DNA from: CAZUHN01 sp964620535
Lineage (GTDB): Bacteria > UBA8248
Assembly: GCA_964620535.1 (NCBI GenBank)
Contig: CAZUHN010000261.1
Coordinates: 1 to 8,975, forward strand
DNA length: 8,975 nucleotides
Direction: 5' to 3'
Under the pieces are notes generated by a model. That model was given only the letters and a program-made list of their open reading frames with translations, was not told the DNA's origin and did no database searches. Shown one piece after another: positions 6,989 to 8,975 of this stretch. Within the stretch, counting starts at the first letter, position 1; every line of letters starts with the position of its first letter. The position numbers and the translations under genes were made by a program.

Positions 6989-7360
6989 GTGGCCGAATGG
7001 ATCTGGGTGGCGACTGGCGGTGCCCTAGGGAGCGTTCTCCGGCACGGCATCGCCGGAACGGTAAACCGGTGGGGAGACGGCTGGCCTCACGGAACGCTGA
7101 CGGTCAACATCGTGGGCTCCTTCGCCATCGGCATTATCTCCACATTGGGAGCGGAACGGTTTCTCATACCGTCCCATGTGCGGCTTCTCCTCATCGTGGG
7201 GCTTCTCGGGGGATTCACAACCTTCTCGGCGTTCAGCATGGAGACCGTAACCTTATTTCAGGGAGGAGAGGCGGGGGGCGCCTTTTCCAACCTAGCTCTT
7301 TCGGTCTTGGGGTGCCTGTTCGCCGCCTGGGTGGGGATATCCATCGCAAAGTTATTTTGA
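6989..7360 (+). CDS. crcB: CrcB/Fluc-type fluoride ion channel
   Basis: A 123-residue inner-membrane protein of the usual length for the dual-topology dimeric Fluc channels, which export fluoride and protect enolase and pyrophosphatase. With the GTG start it begins directly with the typical first helix (WVATGGALGSVLR, 6-18). The conserved Asn40 stands in TVNIVGSF (38-45), and GGFTTFSAFSMET (74-86) carries the pore-lining phenylalanines and the Ser/Thr track. Four membrane helices are evident (about 3-20, 37-55, 64-90 and 97-120). No paired second crcB copy is adjacent. I looked for a fluoride riboswitch in the 250 bases upstream and found no convincing match to its conserved core. Confidence 0.92.
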   Translation: MAEWIWVATGGALGSVLRHGIAGTVNRWGDGWPHGTLTVNIVGSFAIGIISTLGAERFLIPSHVRLLLIVGLLGGFTTFSAFSMETVTLFQGGEAGGAFSNLALSVLGCLFAAWVGISIAKLF

Positions 7361-7605
7361 ATCGCATCCTGTTACAAAGGGATCCTCTTCCTTTTTCCCT
7401 TCGTTGCGGAATTCCAGGCACTATCATTTTCCCCCGTTCGATACAGAAGCGATTCCCCTCATCCAAGAAACGCACATGAACCATCGCTGCAAGGCGTCTA
7501 TGGAAAATTTAGGAAAGCGAACCCGCCGGGCCGTGACAGAGGTAACCGAATCGAAGAAAATTCCGATGCCTTGCAAATGTCGGCGCCCAAGGAATCTTGC
7601 GGGAA

Positions 7606-8054
7606 ATGACTGCTGATTTTCGAGGCGAAATCCCAAATGTAACCGGGAACGGCAAAGACACCTCCGGAGTGTTCGCCCGCCCGCCGGTCATCTGTCTCGC
7701 GTTTCTGCTGGCCGGGCTGGCACTCGAATTCGCCTGGCCAGCGGCGTCCTTTCCAAACCTCGTCCAGTATCTGGCGGGGGCGGCCCTCATCGCCCTCGGC
7801 GTGGGAATCATGGCCGTCGCCCTCCGCCTGTTCCGCAACCCGATATACGTTTCGCTGATTTTTGTCTACGCCGGGATCGGAACGCCGCAGGAAACCTCTG
7901 GGTCTTGGGGATGATCCTCCCCCTCATCGCCGTCATCCGCTACGGGGTGATCGCCCGGGAGGAGCGCTACCTGGAGCGGAAGTTCGGGGAGGAATATCGG
8001 CGCTGCAAGGCCTCGGCACGGCGGAAATTCAGCGGATCTCGGCCTTGGCGATGA
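7606..8054 (+). pseudogene. Isoprenylcysteine carboxyl methyltransferase (ICMT/PEMT)-like gene, damaged
   Basis: Helices at about residues 26-45 and 52-74 and the motif RNPIYVSLIFVYAGIG (77-92) are read in frame 1 from ATG 7606 (a TTG at 7597 is an alternative start). The expected rest, GNLWVLGMILPLIAVIRYG and then the signature EERYLERKFGEEYRRCK, is in frame 3 and ends at TGA 8052-8054. A one-base loss near 7881-7890 would explain this; uncorrected, frame 1 stops at 7912-7914. In addition, relatives carry about 20-25 residues (a P...T-G-P-[FY]-R segment) before RNPxY, absent here because LRLF joins RNPIY directly near 7834. Such proteins are membrane SAM methyltransferases, often of unknown substrate in bacteria. 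The last 26 bases overlap the end of the convergent MgtC gene. Upstream, 7361-7605 holds only a doubtful 46-codon frame. Confidence 0.65.
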
Positions 8055-8688
8055 AGGGCTCGTGGAGAAGGGCCTCGATCAGGCGGGTGGCGTCGAAATC
8101 GCGAGGGGTGGTGATCTGAACCCGGATACGCATGGTCTCTTCCTCCGGCGATTTCCGGACGTCGATCTCCCGCACGGCGCAATTCTCCTCAGTGAGAAGG
8201 CCCTCCACCTGTTCCACCGCCTCGTCGCCCTCCATCCTCGCCGTGATGTCGAGGAGCCGGTGCTTGACCCGGCCGGAGAGCCGCCGCGTGTATTTTTTGA
8301 CGAATGCCAGGGTGGCCAGCATGATGGCCACCACGGCGATCGCCTCCACATGCAGCCGCGCCCCCACGGCGAGGCCCACCCCCCCCGTGGTCCACAGGCT
8401 CGCCGCCGTGGTGAGCCCCCGGACCGAAGCACCCATCCGGATGATAGCCCCCGCCCCGAGGAAGCCGATCCCGGTCACCACCTGGGCCGCAATGCGGCCG
8501 GGATCGTTCCCGCTTCCGATCAATGCCACGCGTTCGGAAACGACCATGATGAGGGCGGCGCCCAGGCACAGGATGGCGTGGGTGCGGAGACCGGCGGGCT
8601 GGTTGCTCCTCTCGCGCTCGAGCCCGATGAGTCCCCCGAGGACGGTCGCCTCGAGGAGCAAAAGGACGGTCTGAAGAGAGGCGGACAA
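8029..8688 (-). CDS. MgtC/SapB-family membrane protein
   Basis: A 219-residue inner-membrane protein with the MgtC core. Signatures are GGLIGLERE (18-26), AGLRTH (32-37), GIGFLGAGAI (73-82) and GLTTAASLW (91-99). About four or five helices fall in residues 5-130, and a cytoplasmic ACT-like C-terminal domain (about 143-219) follows. MgtC proteins are linked to growth in low Mg2+, membrane potential and F-ATPase control; no regulator or mgtA/mgtB gene is nearby, so the role here is open. The start is a TTG at 8686-8688, one base after the TAA of the upstream gene, with GGAG nine bases before it, which suggests translational coupling. The 3' end overlaps the convergent methyltransferase-like gene. 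Confidence 0.88.
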   Translation of the reverse strand: MSASLQTVLLLLEATVLGGLIGLERERSNQPAGLRTHAILCLGAALIMVVSERVALIGSGNDPGRIAAQVVTGIGFLGAGAIIRMGASVRGLTTAASLWTTGGVGLAVGARLHVEAIAVVAIMLATLAFVKKYTRRLSGRVKHRLLDITARMEGDEAVEQVEGLLTEENCAVREIDVRKSPEEETMRIRVQITTPRDFDATRLIEALLHEPFIAKAEIR

Positions 8689-8689
8689 G

Positions 8690-8975
8690 TTATTTTACTC
8701 CGGCCGGTCTCGGCCGTGCCTTGCGGTTGCGGATTTCCTTCTTCACCTGGACCTCCGACTTTCCGATGCGGGAGATGCCGAACACCTCCCCCACCCGGGT
8801 GTGCTTGTCCATGATCCGCATGAAGGCGATGTCCGCCATCTCGGCGATGACCATCTCGCACGTGCTGAAAATGGCGCAGCCCTCGACGAGATGGCCGCCG
8901 AAACAGGTCGCCTCGGGGCGGCCGAGAGAGATGGTCACGTGCGCGTGGAGGTAAGGCTCGCCCGCCTCGGTCTGG
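8690..8975 (-). CDS. PPC/DUF296 domain protein, 5' end outside the window
   Basis: The frame is open to the right edge and ends at TAA 8690-8692. The visible 94 residues include PYLHAHVTISLGRPEAT, then FGGHLVEGC, then FSTCEMVI, a good match to the C-terminal half of the PPC (DUF296) domain found in plant AT-hook proteins and in many stand-alone prokaryotic proteins. The histidines of HAH and GGHL form the putative metal site in solved structures of the family. Function in bacteria is not established. A basic tail (KKEIRNRKARPRP) follows the domain. It is upstream of, and nearly abuts, the MgtC gene, so the two are probably one operon. Confidence 0.85.
   Translation of the reverse strand, partial: QTEAGEPYLHAHVTISLGRPEATCFGGHLVEGCAIFSTCEMVIAEMADIAFMRIMDKHTRVGEVFGISRIGKSEVQVKKEIRNRKARPRPAGVK

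Noticed and set aside
7375..7405. AAGGGA/TCCCTT inverted repeat after crcB as a terminator
   Set aside because: The loop is long and pyrimidine-rich, and no T-run follows the second arm.
7476..7616. 46-codon plus-strand frame with several cysteines and basic residues
   Set aside because: The ribosome site is weak, there is no known family, and it runs into the start of the methyltransferase-like gene; it is too short to support without homologues.

Overview
The window is GC-rich (roughly 60% by eye), gene-dense on both strands, and looks like chromosomal DNA of an uncultured Gram-negative bacterium. The mix of genes (a fused membrane/spermidine-synthase-like protein, a D-malate/tartrate dehydrogenase-like enzyme, MgtC, a PPC/DUF296 protein and a probable selenoprotein) would suit a Deltaproteobacteria-like or neighbouring phylum. 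That placement is an inference and is weak. No mobile element, CRISPR array, rRNA or tRNA was recognised.

Layout. Positions 1-779 (+) hold the 3' part of an amidohydrolase-family gene, broken by an in-frame TGA and probably by a frameshift. Positions 842-3536 (-) hold a two-gene unit: a membrane protein fused to a spermidine-synthase-like domain, then a tartrate/D-malate/isopropylmalate dehydrogenase-family enzyme. After a divergent gap, 3799-4350 (+) holds an OsmC-family gene whose first catalytic cysteine position is a TGA codon, with a hairpin just downstream that fits the bacterial SECIS rules. It is best read as a selenoprotein. It is followed by a four-helix CopD/DUF2269-like membrane protein (4513-4941, +). 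A BioF-type alpha-oxoamine synthase (5080-6300) lies convergent on the minus strand.

Positions 6301-6988 hold no clear intact gene; the best candidate is a small frameshifted acidic protein on the minus strand. A CrcB/Fluc fluoride channel follows (6989-7360, +), then a damaged isoprenylcysteine methyltransferase-like gene (7606-8054, +) with an apparent internal deletion and a frameshift. It runs tail-to-tail into an MgtC-family gene (8029-8688, -), which is probably translationally coupled to a PPC/DUF296 gene that leaves the window at the right edge.

The main result is the selenocysteine OsmC: routine annotation would split it into two short ORFs. The main caution is that two or three other genes here carry stops or frameshifts, so either the genome is decaying or the sequence has errors. 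The OsmC TGA must be separated from that background, and the SECIS-like hairpin is the chief argument for doing so. The genes do not form one pathway; they are a set of housekeeping, detoxification and membrane functions.
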